From NCBI GenBank assembly GCA_031257875.1, contig JAIRNV010000135.1, positions 1 to 33,689 on the forward strand: 33,689 bases of DNA. The letters run 5' to 3'. Below are positions 8,057-16,012 of this stretch, piece by piece. Source of the stretch: Dysgonamonadaceae bacterium (lineage in GTDB: Bacteria; Bacteroidota; Bacteroidia; Bacteroidales; Azobacteroidaceae). Both the position numbers and the translations under genes were made by a program. Each line of letters begins with the position of its first letter. The stretch's first letter is position 1. The notes below the pieces were generated by a model. The model worked only from the letters and a program-made list of their open reading frames with translations, did not search any database and was not told where the DNA came from.

Positions 8057-11000
8057 CTAGACTCCCGCCACCAGCACTGCAACACCGGCACCACAAACAT
8101 CGTCATGCTTTGAATCAGCATACCGCCGAAAGTCGGAATAGCCATCGGCGCCATCATATCGGCGCCTTTACCCGTCGAGGTCAGTACCGGCAAAAGCGCA
8201 ATCAGCGTAGTGGCGGTAGTCATTGCAGCGGGACGGACGCGCCTTAGTCCGGCATAAACCACCGCTTCCCTGATTTCCGCTTTCGTCTGTGGATTGCGTG
8301 CCGTAAACGTATCGTGAATGTATGTTCCCATCAACACGCCGTCGTTGGTAGCAATGCCGAACAAAGCGATAAATCCCACCCAGACGGCTATGCTCAAATT
8401 AACGGGATGCATCTGGAACAGGTCGCGCACATTTTCCCCGCCGATGGAAAAATTCATAAACCAGGGTTGTCCGTAAAGCCACAACAGAATAAATCCTCCC
8501 GCGAATGCGACAAAAACGCCCGAAAAGTGTATCAGCGAAGCCGTTACCGTGCGAAACTGGAAATAAAGCACCAGCAGGATAGCGATTAGACAAAGCGGAA
8601 TAACGACAAGCAGACGCTTGGCCGCCCGTTGCTGCTGTTCATAATTGCCTGCAAATTTGTAAGATACGCCGGCAGGGAGTTTCAATTCCCCCGTACCGAT
8701 TTTTTCTTTTAATAATTGATCCGCTTCCTGCACGACGTCCACTTCCGCTTTGCCCTGCTGCCTGTCGAAAATCACATAGCCGGTCGGGAAAGTGTTCTCG
8801 CTCTGAATCATCTGGGCGCCTTTGGCATAGCCGATGTCCGCCACTTCGCTTAAAGGAATCTGCACGCCGGTGGCCGTCGGAACCAGTAGGCCGGACAAGG
8901 CTTCGGGACTGTTGCGCAATTCGCGGGGATAACGCAGGCGGACGGGAAAACGCTCGCGCCCTTCGACAGTGGTAGTCAGCGTCATACCGCCTACCGCCGC
9001 TTCAATCACTTCCTGTAAATCGGCAACGGCAATACCGTAACGGGCCATATTCGGTCTGTTCAGTTTGATTTCGATATACGGCGCTCCGACGGCACGGTCG
9101 TAAAACACGGTAGAAGGCAGAACGGACGGCGATTCTTTCAACGCCGTTTCTATCGCTTTCCCGGCCTGTTCGATGCTTTCCAAATCGGGCCCCGACACTT
9201 TCAGTCCCATCGGTGCGCGCATACCCGTCGAAAGCATGACCAGCCGGGCTTCGACAGGCTGCAATTTAGGCGAAGAAGTCAGTCCCGGCAAGTGCGAAAC
9301 ATGAATGATTTCCTGCCAAATATCATCTGTGTTCTTAATCTGCGGCCGCCACTGGCGGAAATAGTCGCCCCAGCGGTCGGGAATCAAACTGTCGGCGGGA
9401 ATCGGCCGGAAGCCGCCGGCAGGGTTGTAAACCGCGCCGTTTTTCAGCAGGAACTCTCCTTTGGAATTGGTCTTGAAACGCATCCGCCGTCCGTTTTTGT
9501 CCAAAATATATTCGGGACGGTAGTTAATCGTGTTCTCAAACATTTGCGCCGGCGCCGGGTCGAGCGCCGAATTGACGCGTCCCCATTTCCCGACTGTCAC
9601 TTCCACTTCCGGAATAGCGCCGATGCGTTTATCCACCGTTCCGATCAGTTGCAGATTCCGTTCGATACCGGTATGCGGCATACTTGTCGGCATCAGGAGG
9701 AACGAGCCTTCGTCGAGACTCGGCATAAACTCCTTGCCCATTCCCCGCCAAATCCACAGCCCGAAAACCAGGGTAACAGCAGGTATCATCATAAACTTCC
9801 ACCGGTTGGCCAGACACCACCGCAAAATGCGTTCGTAGAAAACTACCAGCGACCACAGAACAGCCAGGATAATGCCGATGGACAGTATCACAAATACAAA
9901 ATTCAGCGAAAAGCCCGCGCCGGCGCCGACCGGCAGCCATTCGGCGGTGAGATGGAGGACTGCGGTTATTAGGGCGGCAAGGGTGATGATGGTTTTGCTC
10001 TTCTTTGACTTTAATGACTTTAAAGATTTCGGCAACCTGATGGAAAACACCCAGTAAGCCAGCGTGGGCAAAAGCGCAAAACCCAGCAGAAATGCCGAAA
10101 CAAGCGCAAACGTCTTGGTGTAGGCCAGCGGCTTGAAGAGCTTTCCTTCCTGCGCCTGCATGGCGAAAACCGGAAGGAAACTGATGACTGTCGTCAACAT
10201 GGCGGTAGCCAGAGCGCCGGAAACTTCCCCGGCGCTGCGGTAAACCAATTCGACGGATACGTTTCGTGAAACGCCGTTACCGCCGTGTCCGTCCATGTTT
10301 TTCAGGATGTTTTCCACAATCACCACGCCGACGTCCACCATCACCCCAATGGCTATCGCAATACCCGACAGCGCAACAATGTTTGCATCCACGCCCGTGT
10401 ACCGCATGATGATAAACGCCGCCAAAACCGCTATCGGCAGCAAACTCGAAATAATCGCCGAAGCCCGCAGGTTGAATACCAAAACGATAACGACAATAAT
10501 ACAGATCAATATCTCATGCGTCAATGCCGTTTCGAGCGTCCCGACGGTCTCCCTGATTAAGCCCGAACGGTCGTAAAACGGTACAACCGTTACTTTGGAT
10601 ACCGTGCCGTCTGCCAGCCTTTTCTGCGGAAGCCCCGCCGACATTTCTTCAATCCGGGCTTTAACGCGGTCTATCACTTCCATCGGATTGGAGCCGTAGC
10701 GGGCGACAACTACGCCGCCAACCGCTTCCACGCCTTCTTTATCCAATCCCCCGCGGCGGGTGGCCGGGCCGAAATTGACGAAAGCCACATCCTTGATTCT
10801 TACGGGAATCCCTTCGCGCACAGCGATGACCGCTTCTTCCAAATCGGACAGGTTTTTGATGTAGCCCAGTCCGCGCACCAGATATTCAACTTTGTTCAGT
10901 TCTACGGTTTCCGCACCAATGTCGAGATTACTTTTTTGAATGGCGCTCATCACGTCCATCACCGAAACGCTGTACGCACGCATCGCATGGGGATTGATTT

Positions 11001-11625
11001 CCACCTGGTATTCTTTCACGAACCCGCCGACAGATGCGACTTCCGACACGCCTTCAGCCGAAGAAAGCGAATATTTGACATAAAAATCCTGGATAGTGCG
11101 CAACTCGTCGGGACCCCATCCGCCGGACGGCTTGCCCGTTTCGGGATTCCTGCCTTCCAAAGTGTACCAAAAAACTTGTCCGAGAGCGGTAGCGTCGGGA
11201 CCCAAAGCCGGCCGGACGCCTTCGGGCAACATTCCCGAAGGCAGGGAATTGAGTTTTTCCAGTATCCGCGAACGGCTCCAGTAAAATTCCACATCGTCGT
11301 TGAAAATAATGTAAATGAACGACATTCCGAACATGGACGAACTGCGGATTGTCTTCACGCCCGGAATACCGAGCAGCGAAGTTGTCAGCGGATAGGTGAT
11401 TTGTTCCTGGATGTCTTTGGGCGAGCGTCCCATCCATTCGGTGGCGACAATCTGTTGATTCTCGCCGATATCGGGAATGGCGTCCACCGGTATGGGGTCA
11501 GACGGCAGCCAGCCTTTATGCCAGTTGAAAGGCGCTACCGAAATACCCCATAATACGATAACAATTAGCAACAACGCGGTTATCAACCTGTTGTTGAGAA
11601 AATATTTGATGAATTTGTTTAGCAT
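8050..11625 (-). CDS. cusA: CusA/CzcA-type heavy-metal efflux RND transporter
   Basis: This is the inner-membrane proton-driven pump of the tripartite exporter. I choose the ATG at 11625 (MLNKFIKYFLNNRLITALLLIVI), giving 1191 residues. An upstream in-frame ATG would add 35 residues translated from a GGTGAAGGG repeat. RND landmarks include the first helix followed by AFNWH-like periplasmic entry, PVDAIPDIGENQQIV, the TM4 charged segment GIAIAIGVMVDVGVVIVENI, EVSGALATAMLTTVISFLPVF and C-terminal GVLMGTYIHDTF and RVRPAAMTTATTLIALLPV. A lysine/serine-rich stretch SLKSLKSKKSK between transmembrane segments comes from a small GACTTTAA-type repeat near 9998-10033. The metal (Cu/Ag) is inferred from copA and the HYC_CC_PP gene. 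Confidence 0.93.
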   Translation of the reverse strand: MLNKFIKYFLNNRLITALLLIVIVLWGISVAPFNWHKGWLPSDPIPVDAIPDIGENQQIVATEWMGRSPKDIQEQITYPLTTSLLGIPGVKTIRSSSMFGMSFIYIIFNDDVEFYWSRSRILEKLNSLPSGMLPEGVRPALGPDATALGQVFWYTLEGRNPETGKPSGGWGPDELRTIQDFYVKYSLSSAEGVSEVASVGGFVKEYQVEINPHAMRAYSVSVMDVMSAIQKSNLDIGAETVELNKVEYLVRGLGYIKNLSDLEEAVIAVREGIPVRIKDVAFVNFGPATRRGGLDKEGVEAVGGVVVARYGSNPMEVIDRVKARIEEMSAGLPQKRLADGTVSKVTVVPFYDRSGLIRETVGTLETALTHEILICIIVVIVLVFNLRASAIISSLLPIAVLAAFIIMRYTGVDANIVALSGIAIAIGVMVDVGVVIVENILKNMDGHGGNGVSRNVSVELVYRSAGEVSGALATAMLTTVISFLPVFAMQAQEGKLFKPLAYTKTFALVSAFLLGFALLPTLAYWVFSIRLPKSLKSLKSKKSKTIITLAALITAVLHLTAEWLPVGAGAGFSLNFVFVILSIGIILAVLWSLVVFYERILRWCLANRWKFMMIPAVTLVFGLWIWRGMGKEFMPSLDEGSFLLMPTSMPHTGIERNLQLIGTVDKRIGAIPEVEVTVGKWGRVNSALDPAPAQMFENTINYRPEYILDKNGRRMRFKTNSKGEFLLKNGAVYNPAGGFRPIPADSLIPDRWGDYFRQWRPQIKNTDDIWQEIIHVSHLPGLTSSPKLQPVEARLVMLSTGMRAPMGLKVSGPDLESIEQAGKAIETALKESPSVLPSTVFYDRAVGAPYIEIKLNRPNMARYGIAVADLQEVIEAAVGGMTLTTTVEGRERFPVRLRYPRELRNSPEALSGLLVPTATGVQIPLSEVADIGYAKGAQMIQSENTFPTGYVIFDRQQGKAEVDVVQEADQLLKEKIGTGELKLPAGVSYKFAGNYEQQQRAAKRLLVVIPLCLIAILLVLYFQFRTVTASLIHFSGVFVAFAGGFILLWLYGQPWFMNFSIGGENVRDLFQMHPVNLSIAVWVGFIALFGIATNDGVLMGTYIHDTFTARNPQTKAEIREAVVYAGLRRVRPAAMTTATTLIALLPVLTSTGKGADMMAPMAIPTFGGMLIQSMTMFVVPVLQCWWRESRL

Positions 11626-11640
11626 TTTGCATGTTGGATT

Positions 11641-11742
11641 AAGGGTGAAGGGTAAAAGGTGAAGGGTGAAAGGTGAAGGGTGAAAGGACTGCGTTTTGAC
11701 GTCGTGTACCGTGTACCCTTTACCTTTCACCTTTTACCTTTC
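11641..11742. repeat. Inverted GGTGAAGGG/ACCTTTCACC repeat
   Basis: AAGGGTGAAGGGTAAAAGG and similar units (11641-11687) are followed, about 27 bp later, by reverse-complement units ACCCTTTACCTTTCACC (11714-11742). The same units flank the four-helix-bundle gene at 30549-30908, whereas here nothing lies between them. It separates the HYC_CC_PP gene from cusA. Confidence 0.75.
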
Positions 11743-11743
11743 C

Positions 11744-12127
11744 TCAAATCCTGTAAATGCAAATCAAGTGGCGCAATGCTGCGCTATATCGCGCTAAGCC
11801 GCCGGGAGGAAAGACCTGTTGTAATAAAAGATTGGTTTTGCAGGGAAAAATCAGAACGTCGCACACAGTAAAAAATACCGTTTGCGGGCAGGCAGGCGCT
11901 TGAATATCCGTATCTGTCCTGTGAATGGAAAAGGAGTCGGTTTTAATTTTTAAAACCCTGTCGGAACAGCAACCCGGACGGTTTTTTTCGCAACAGGATT
12001 TCGGCAAATCTTTTTTGACAAAACTCACGGAATGCAGTTCGCTTTTGCAGTAGTGCAAAGCGATTGACGGCTGGGCGGCTGTCAGCAGCAAACCTATGAG
12101 TGATATAAAAGATATTGCCCGTTTCAT
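11744..12127 (-). CDS. HYC_CC_PP family small secreted protein
   Basis: The 127-residue protein starts with a signal peptide (MKRAISFISLIGLLLTAAQPSIA) and carries the three motifs that name the family: HYC (LHYCKSEL), CC (KSCCEKNRPGCC) and PP (QQVFPPGG). The family is found next to copper/heavy-metal RND and TolC genes in Bacteroidota and is presumed to be a periplasmic metal-binding protein, although its biochemistry is not known to me. It is the first gene of the efflux locus, with a plausible promoter just upstream. Confidence 0.85.
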   Translation of the reverse strand: MKRAISFISLIGLLLTAAQPSIALHYCKSELHSVSFVKKDLPKSCCEKNRPGCCSDRVLKIKTDSFSIHRTDTDIQAPACPQTVFFTVCDVLIFPCKTNLLLQQVFPPGGLARYSAALRHLICIYRI

Positions 12128-12151
12128 AATTTATTGTAATTAAAACCGGTG

Positions 12152-12181
12152 CAAAAGTAATGATTTTTTTTAGAATACAAA
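12152..12181 (-). promoter_or_regulatory. Promoter of the copper-efflux locus
   Basis: On the minus strand, TTTG (12181-12178), 18 bp and TACTTTTG (12159-12152) match the Bacteroidota -33/-7 pattern. The start of HYC_CC_PP at 12127 lies about 20 nt after the expected transcript start. I see no recognisable metal-regulator operator. Confidence 0.55.
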
Positions 12182-12263
12182 AAAATTGCGATCGGATGTA
12201 TTTTAAATTGTTGCGCCCTGTCATTTCGCCCCCGGTCGGGCAACCTTTTAAAATTTGACACAC

Positions 12264-12760
12264 GTGATGTTTAGTGATGCGAAATAAAGATATAACGGTT
12301 AATATAAAGTGTCGTCCCTGCGGGACAAGCCCTGCAATACCGTAAAATTGTGCAAACCCAGGTCCCGCAGGGACGATACCTTATTAATCGTATGCTTTTT
12401 GGGGCTTGCAACCGCGGTTGCAAACGTCCTGACGGCTTTTGGGGACTTTCGTACCGGTACGAAAACGTCTAAGGTTCTGTTTTGAACGCGAATTACGCGA
12501 ATTTATTTGGTAACGTGAAATAAAAAAGATATAGCAATTTTAAGTTTCCCCTCCGTGTCTTTCCGTGAAACTCCCTCCGTGAAACGCTGTGTTTAATAAT
12601 TTTTACAACACGGAGTTTCACGGAGGGGCACGGAGGAAAAGTTTAAAACTGCAATATCTTGTTTATATCGCATTACTTAATGCGATATACTATAATATAT
12701 ATCAACATATTATGAATGGATTTCTCTATTGGTGTCCATTAGAAATTTAGTACCCAACCG
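12264..12760. repeat. Intergenic repeat block between efflux locus and ThiF cluster
   Basis: No gene is visible. The block holds an inverted repeat of TCGTCCCTGCGGGAC (12312-12326) with its exact complement at 12362-12376, then two more variable palindromes of the family at 4782-4877: TTGCAACCGCGGTTGCAA (12406-12423) and TTTCGTACCGGTACGAAA (12447-12464), with linker CCTGACGGCTTTTGGGG. Half of the GTTTTGAACGCGAATT repeat follows (12478-12510), then the long CTCCGTG hairpin (12526-12660), and TATATCGCATTA-ct-TAATGCGATATA (12664-12689). Confidence 0.75.
12526..12660. repeat. Long CTCCGTG hairpin repeat, copy 1
   Basis: A 135-bp inverted repeat begins AAGATATAGCAATTTTAAG and ends with the matching complement (CTTAAAACTGCAATATCTT-like). 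Its inner arms are made of CTCCGTG and CCGTGAAAC units around an AT-rich loop, TTTAATAATTTTTACAA. Copy 2 is at 20578-20676 and a half copy at 26693-26734. The folded, mobile-looking structure without a gene suggests a MITE-like element; terminal duplications could not be verified. Confidence 0.7.
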
Positions 12761-12867
12761 GTGTGGATATTCCTAATGGACATTTGGGGTTTATTAACTT
12801 TTAAAAAACAAAAATCAGTCCGCTTGCCGGCGGGGGTATCGCTCAATGGTTTGAAAAACAAAAAAAG

Positions 12868-12912
12868 TACCCATTTGGGTATTGCGGGTGCAATTTCTCT
12901 ATCCGATCTTTG
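12868..12912 (+). promoter_or_regulatory. Promoter with 14-bp palindromic operator in front of the ThiF-like gene
   Basis: TACCCATTTGGGTA (12868-12881, perfect palindrome) directly abuts TTG (12882-12884). After exactly 20 bp comes GATCTTTG (12905-12912), one base from the TAnnTTTG -7 consensus. The layout is identical to that at 14434-14478 in front of the GNAT gene. The operator centre falls near -44, where class-II activators such as LuxR-type proteins bind. Confidence 0.7.
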
Positions 12913-12942
12913 TCGAAAAATAAAACCCATAAATAAAATAAA

Positions 12943-13701
12943 ATGGAAGAAAGATATAGTAGAAATCGAATATACGTTCGTTCGGAAGAGCAACAGTTTA
13001 TCCGGAATTATCGCATTTTATCGGGAGGCGCCGGCATTGGCGGCATTATTGCGGAGTGTGCTTTGAGATTTGGCTTTGAGACTATTACTGTCGTGGATGG
13101 CGACACTGTTGAAGAGTCGAATCTAAACTGTCAGAATTACAGGATGGAAGATATTGGAAAACCTAAAGTAGAAGCCTTAAAGGAACGATTACTGAGTATT
13201 AATCCCAATGCCAACATCATCGCAATAAATACATTTGTTGATGCCGATAACGTGGAAGAACTGGTTAAAGAACACGACATTGCTATCAATGCGCTGGATT
13301 TCAAGTCCAATATTCCAATTGTTTTTGATGAGTGGTGTCAAAGGTTTAATATTCCAGTTATTCATCCTTATAACATTGGTTGGGGTGGTTTGGTTATTGT
13401 AGTGGAGCCAACGGGACCTCAACTTAAAGATTTCACCGATACTTGGGAAAATTTCGAGGTGAAACTTATTGAGCATATTGCAAATTACTTCAAATTCTGG
13501 GCAAAACCCAAACCGTGGATTGAAAATATCATAACTCAATACAAAAATGAAAAATCGGTATTTCCGCCACCGCAACTTTCTGTCGCTTCGTGGATTGCAG
13601 CAGGATTGTGTACAAATTTACTGTTTTACATTGCTACCGGACAGGAAATAAAACGTTACCCTAAATTTTATTTGTCATCAATCATCAATGACAAGAATTG
13701 A
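12943..13701 (+). CDS. ThiF/E1-like adenylyltransferase family protein
   Basis: The 252-residue protein has the E1/MoeB/ThiF Rossmann signature: RNYRILSGGAGIGGIIAE (GxGxxG, about residues 22-39), the acidic end of strand 2 in VVDGDTVEESNLN, and KPKVEALKERLLSINPN. The family adenylates a C-terminal carboxylate. Here the usual Arg in the NLxRQ motif is replaced by Cys (NLNCQNY), which may impair ATP use. The C-terminal half (HPYNIGWGGLVIV, PPPQLSVASWIAAGLCTNLLF) is peculiar to this subfamily, and I see no zinc CxxC pairs. It lies behind the same operator as the acyltransferase gene, so it probably belongs to that pathway. Its substrate is unknown. Confidence 0.75.
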   Translation: MEERYSRNRIYVRSEEQQFIRNYRILSGGAGIGGIIAECALRFGFETITVVDGDTVEESNLNCQNYRMEDIGKPKVEALKERLLSINPNANIIAINTFVDADNVEELVKEHDIAINALDFKSNIPIVFDEWCQRFNIPVIHPYNIGWGGLVIVVEPTGPQLKDFTDTWENFEVKLIEHIANYFKFWAKPKPWIENIITQYKNEKSVFPPPQLSVASWIAAGLCTNLLFYIATGQEIKRYPKFYLSSIINDKN

Positions 13702-13722
13702 ACAATTTCGCTATTGAAAATA

Positions 13723-13759
13723 AAAGCCGGTGCGTTTCATTCGGAACCGTACCGGCTTT
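13723..13759. terminator. Bidirectional terminator between thiF-like gene and luxR remnant
   Basis: AAAGCCGGT (13723-13731) pairs with ACCGGCTTT (13751-13759) between two convergent genes. On the minus strand the stem is followed by TTTTATTTTC, so it best serves the luxR gene; it could also stop the ThiF transcript. Confidence 0.7.
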
Positions 13760-13764
13760 CAACC

Positions 13765-14293
13765 TTATAGCAATTTACTGTTCATGACATAACAGATAGC
13801 TTCAGAAATATTATCAACGCCCAACTTTTCAAAAAGGTGTTTACGGTATACTTTTACGGTATCAAACGACCGGTGTATTTGATTTGCAATTTCGTGCATC
13901 GTATATCCCTTGGCTGATAGCCGAAGCACTTCCTTTTCCATGTCTTTCAGTTCCGGTCGAAGCATCCCGTGCCATTTTTTTGTTTTTCTGTTATAACTCC
14001 AATATCTACATGAATTATTTTGAGACATTTCTATGTTTCCTGATGTATTACGGGATGAGATAGATGCAACACATAGCGCTAACCACACACTCCCGTTTTC
14101 CGTAGAGAAATAACGGGTTATCCGCTACATACAGGAAATCCTGATGATAATAATCAATCACATAAACACTCTGATATGTGGTGCGGGCAAAAGCGCCGAC
14201 ATCTTCGATAATGTGACTGACTTCATTATATGCATCCTCAGAGAGGCAGTCTATAATATTTTCTTTGATAAAAAAATCCTTTGTCCCGGCCAT
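13765..14293 (-). pseudogene. Broken LuxR-family transcriptional regulator with PAS-like sensor
   Basis: The N-terminal part (14293 to about 14100, MAGTKDFFIKENIIDCLSE, AFARTTYQSVYVIDYYHQDFLYVADNPLFLYG) resembles the PAS-like sensor of Bacteroidota LuxR-type regulators. The C-terminal part lies in another frame (about 14000 to 13765, MEKEVLRLSAKGYTMHEI, HRSFDTVKVYRKHLFEKLGV) and is a complete LuxR-type helix-turn-helix. The central sensor portion, probably 80-100 residues, is missing and the two ends are out of frame, so I read an internal deletion. It is divergent from the GNAT gene and faces palindromes that are good candidates for its own binding sites. Confidence 0.75.
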
Positions 14294-14395
14294 AATCAAT
14301 AGCGTTCTATAGTATAATTCGACAAAGGTAATAAAAAGCAGGCGGTTATTCGAACAATCACTAAACAACATCCTGCCTATTTGCTATTCTAAATA

Positions 14396-14409
14396 TACCC
14401 AAATGGGTA
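14396..14409 (-). promoter_or_regulatory. Third copy of the 14-bp palindromic operator
   Basis: TACCCAAATGGGTA is the exact reverse complement of TACCCATTTGGGTA, so it is the same site facing the luxR remnant. Its centre lies 38 bp from that of the copy at 14434-14447. A -7 element at the expected distance on the minus strand is poor, so autoregulation is only a possibility. Confidence 0.65.
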
Positions 14410-14433
14410 ATTAATTGACATACAATGGACAAT

Positions 14434-14478
14434 TACCCATTTGGGTATTGTCAAACGATGATTCCACCAGTACCTTTG
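14434..14478 (+). promoter_or_regulatory. Promoter with palindromic operator in front of the GNAT gene
   Basis: TACCCATTTGGGTA (14434-14447) abuts TTG (14448-14450), and 20 bp later TACCTTTG (14471-14478) matches TAnnTTTG perfectly. The expected transcript start is about 30 nt before the ATG at 14514. The geometry is base-for-base the same as at 12868-12912. Confidence 0.75.
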
Positions 14479-14513
14479 TCTCATCAAACAAACAAATTAA
14501 TAAACGAAAAAAA

Positions 14514-14912
14514 ATGGATAAATTAATTGCATCTTATAAAAACTATTCAATTTGGCAAATGAGGAAATTCTTTTTTTCACAATCCAAGGTATTTGTTGCC
14601 AAGAATAACACGAATGAAATTGCAGGAACAATTCGGGTTATGGAATGGAGTGGGCTGGAAGAATTACCTGTTACAAAATTGTTCGGCATACGAAAATTGG
14701 ATGAAATCTCACCAGAAGATAGTAATGCTCCTATTTGCAAACACAAAAAGGGAATTATGTTTGCCGAATGTGACAGGAAGCTATTTAAAACCGTAAACAG
14801 CTTAGGAATAAAAGCAATAGCTCTTGGTGAAGGTATTGAATATTTAGGGTCACTCACTATTCCTATGTATGCAACATGTAGTTGTCTGATAAGCCTCGTG
14901 GACTTTCATTGA
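14514..14912 (+). pseudogene. N-acyl-amino-acid-synthase/autoinducer-synthase-like GNAT, 3' end lost
   Basis: I start it at the ATG at 14514 (MDKLIASYKNYSIWQMRKFF); a TTG further up would place the promoter inside the gene. The recognisable part has the GNAT strand SKVFVAKNNTNEIAGTIRV, then ECDRKLFKTVNSLGIKAIALGE and YLGSLTIPMYAT, as in FeeM-like N-acyl amino acid synthases, relatives of LuxI-type synthases. Such enzymes transfer an acyl chain from acyl-ACP to an amine. After MYAT near 14877 the protein runs about a dozen unrelated residues to a stop, exactly where the KAS III remnant begins, so the 3' end appears deleted. The assignment rests on the fold pattern and context. Confidence 0.6.
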
Positions 14913-15436
14913 GAGTGGATTGGATTGAATCCATATCTTATGCAAACCAATTACCTGCTTGCATGTATCAAGGAGCTTTAAAACAAAAAGATGGGGGCCT
15001 AAGAGGTTGGACAACTTTCGAAGAAAAAGAATGGCTTGACCAATCAGTATTTTCTGTAAAACAAGACACTCGCCTTTTAGGGAAATACGCTGTATTAAAA
15101 GCCGTTGAACATATTAAAAATAGTGGCTTGAAACATGATTTGAAATTTGAGAAACTAGATTATTTCCTCCCACATATTTCTTCCATGTTTTTTTACGACA
15201 AACTAAAAAATCTATTAAGAGAAGAAAATGTATGTATTCCTGAAGATAATTGGTTTACTAACTTATCTTATGTGGGAAATGTTGGTTCTGCATCAATATA
15301 TCTAATGCTTAATGAATTATTCCATAGTGGAAAACTCAAAAACAATCAAAGTATTTTTCTTTTTATTCCGGAAAGCGGAAGATTTTCTTACACAACTGCA
15401 TTACTAACAGTTGTAAATGCGGAAGAAAAAAAATAA
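14882..15436 (+). pseudogene. C-terminal half of a KAS III-type beta-ketoacyl-ACP synthase
   Basis: The 184 residues match the C-terminal lobe of a KAS III enzyme. The catalytic His is in FLPHISSMFF and the catalytic Asn in LSYVGNVGSASIYL, with the final strands LFIPESGRFSYTTALLTVV. The N-terminal lobe with the active-site Cys is absent. A TAG stop lies in frame immediately upstream (14879-14881), and only a TTG could serve as start. It therefore cannot condense acyl chains on its own and is best read as a deletion remnant joined to the GNAT gene. Intact relatives make or transfer beta-ketoacyl groups, for example in DarB-type resorcinol pathways. Confidence 0.75.
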
Positions 15437-15612
15437 TACATCCTTAAATTACCGTTTCTAAAAAAACAAGGTAGTAAATTCCGAACAAAGCGAGTAATAA
15501 ACTTTCAATACATAATTTTTACCGGTTGAAAAACTCACTTTGTTCACTATATTACCGGAATTATACCCCGGCTATGCACATGTCAATTTCAATTTCAATA
15601 AAATAAAGCAAT

Positions 15613-16012
15613 ATGAAACAAAAGCATTTAAAGCGCAAATGCTACCAGCTTGTAATGGCTTTTTTGAGCATCGTATATACTGCGAATGCGCAAACCGTTT
15701 TAACAGTTGAAGACTGCATTCAAGATGCCGTAGCAAATTATCCGCTAACGCGACAATACGGACTAATTGAGCAGGCAAAAAACTATTCCGTGAGTAACAC
15801 CGTTAAGAGCTATTTGCCGCAAATTTCATTAAATTCACAGGCGACTTACCTGTCGGATGTTACCGGACTTTCTCCGGATTTGTCCTCCCTGCCATTTGAT
15901 TTGCATATTCCGGCCATGAGTAAAGACCAATACCGTGCAACTCTTGACATTTCACAACAGATTTGGGATGGCGGAATCACGGGTATCCAGCGTCAGTTAA
16001 TCCGCAAAAACA
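15613..16012 (+). pseudogene. N-terminal remnant of a TolC-family outer-membrane factor
   Basis: A signal peptide (about residues 1-27, ending TANAQ) leads into typical TolC sequence: LTVEDCIQDAVANYPLTRQY, VKSYLPQISLNSQATYLSDV and YRATLDISQQIWDGGITGIQRQL. Family resemblance stops near residue 133 (about 16012), and the frame then translates unrelated residues to a stop at 16164. The remaining two thirds or more of the channel protein are missing. The upstream spacer 15437-15612 has an imperfect inverted pair GAACAAAGCGAGT / ACTCACTTTGTTC. The gene would have supplied the outer-membrane exit for the ABC exporter that follows. Confidence 0.75.

Noticed and set aside
11626-11730. 35-residue N-terminal extension of cusA
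   Set aside because: It is translated from the GGTGAAGGG repeat and precedes the normal RND start MLNKFIKYFL.
12761-13066. Plus-strand 101-residue reading frame before the ThiF-like gene
   Set aside because: It covers the operator and promoter and overlaps the ThiF start in another frame; its composition is not protein-like.
14415-14513. 33-residue N-terminal extension of the GNAT from a TTG start
   Set aside because: It would place the operator and promoter elements inside the coding region; the ATG at 14514 fits the promoter and the family.
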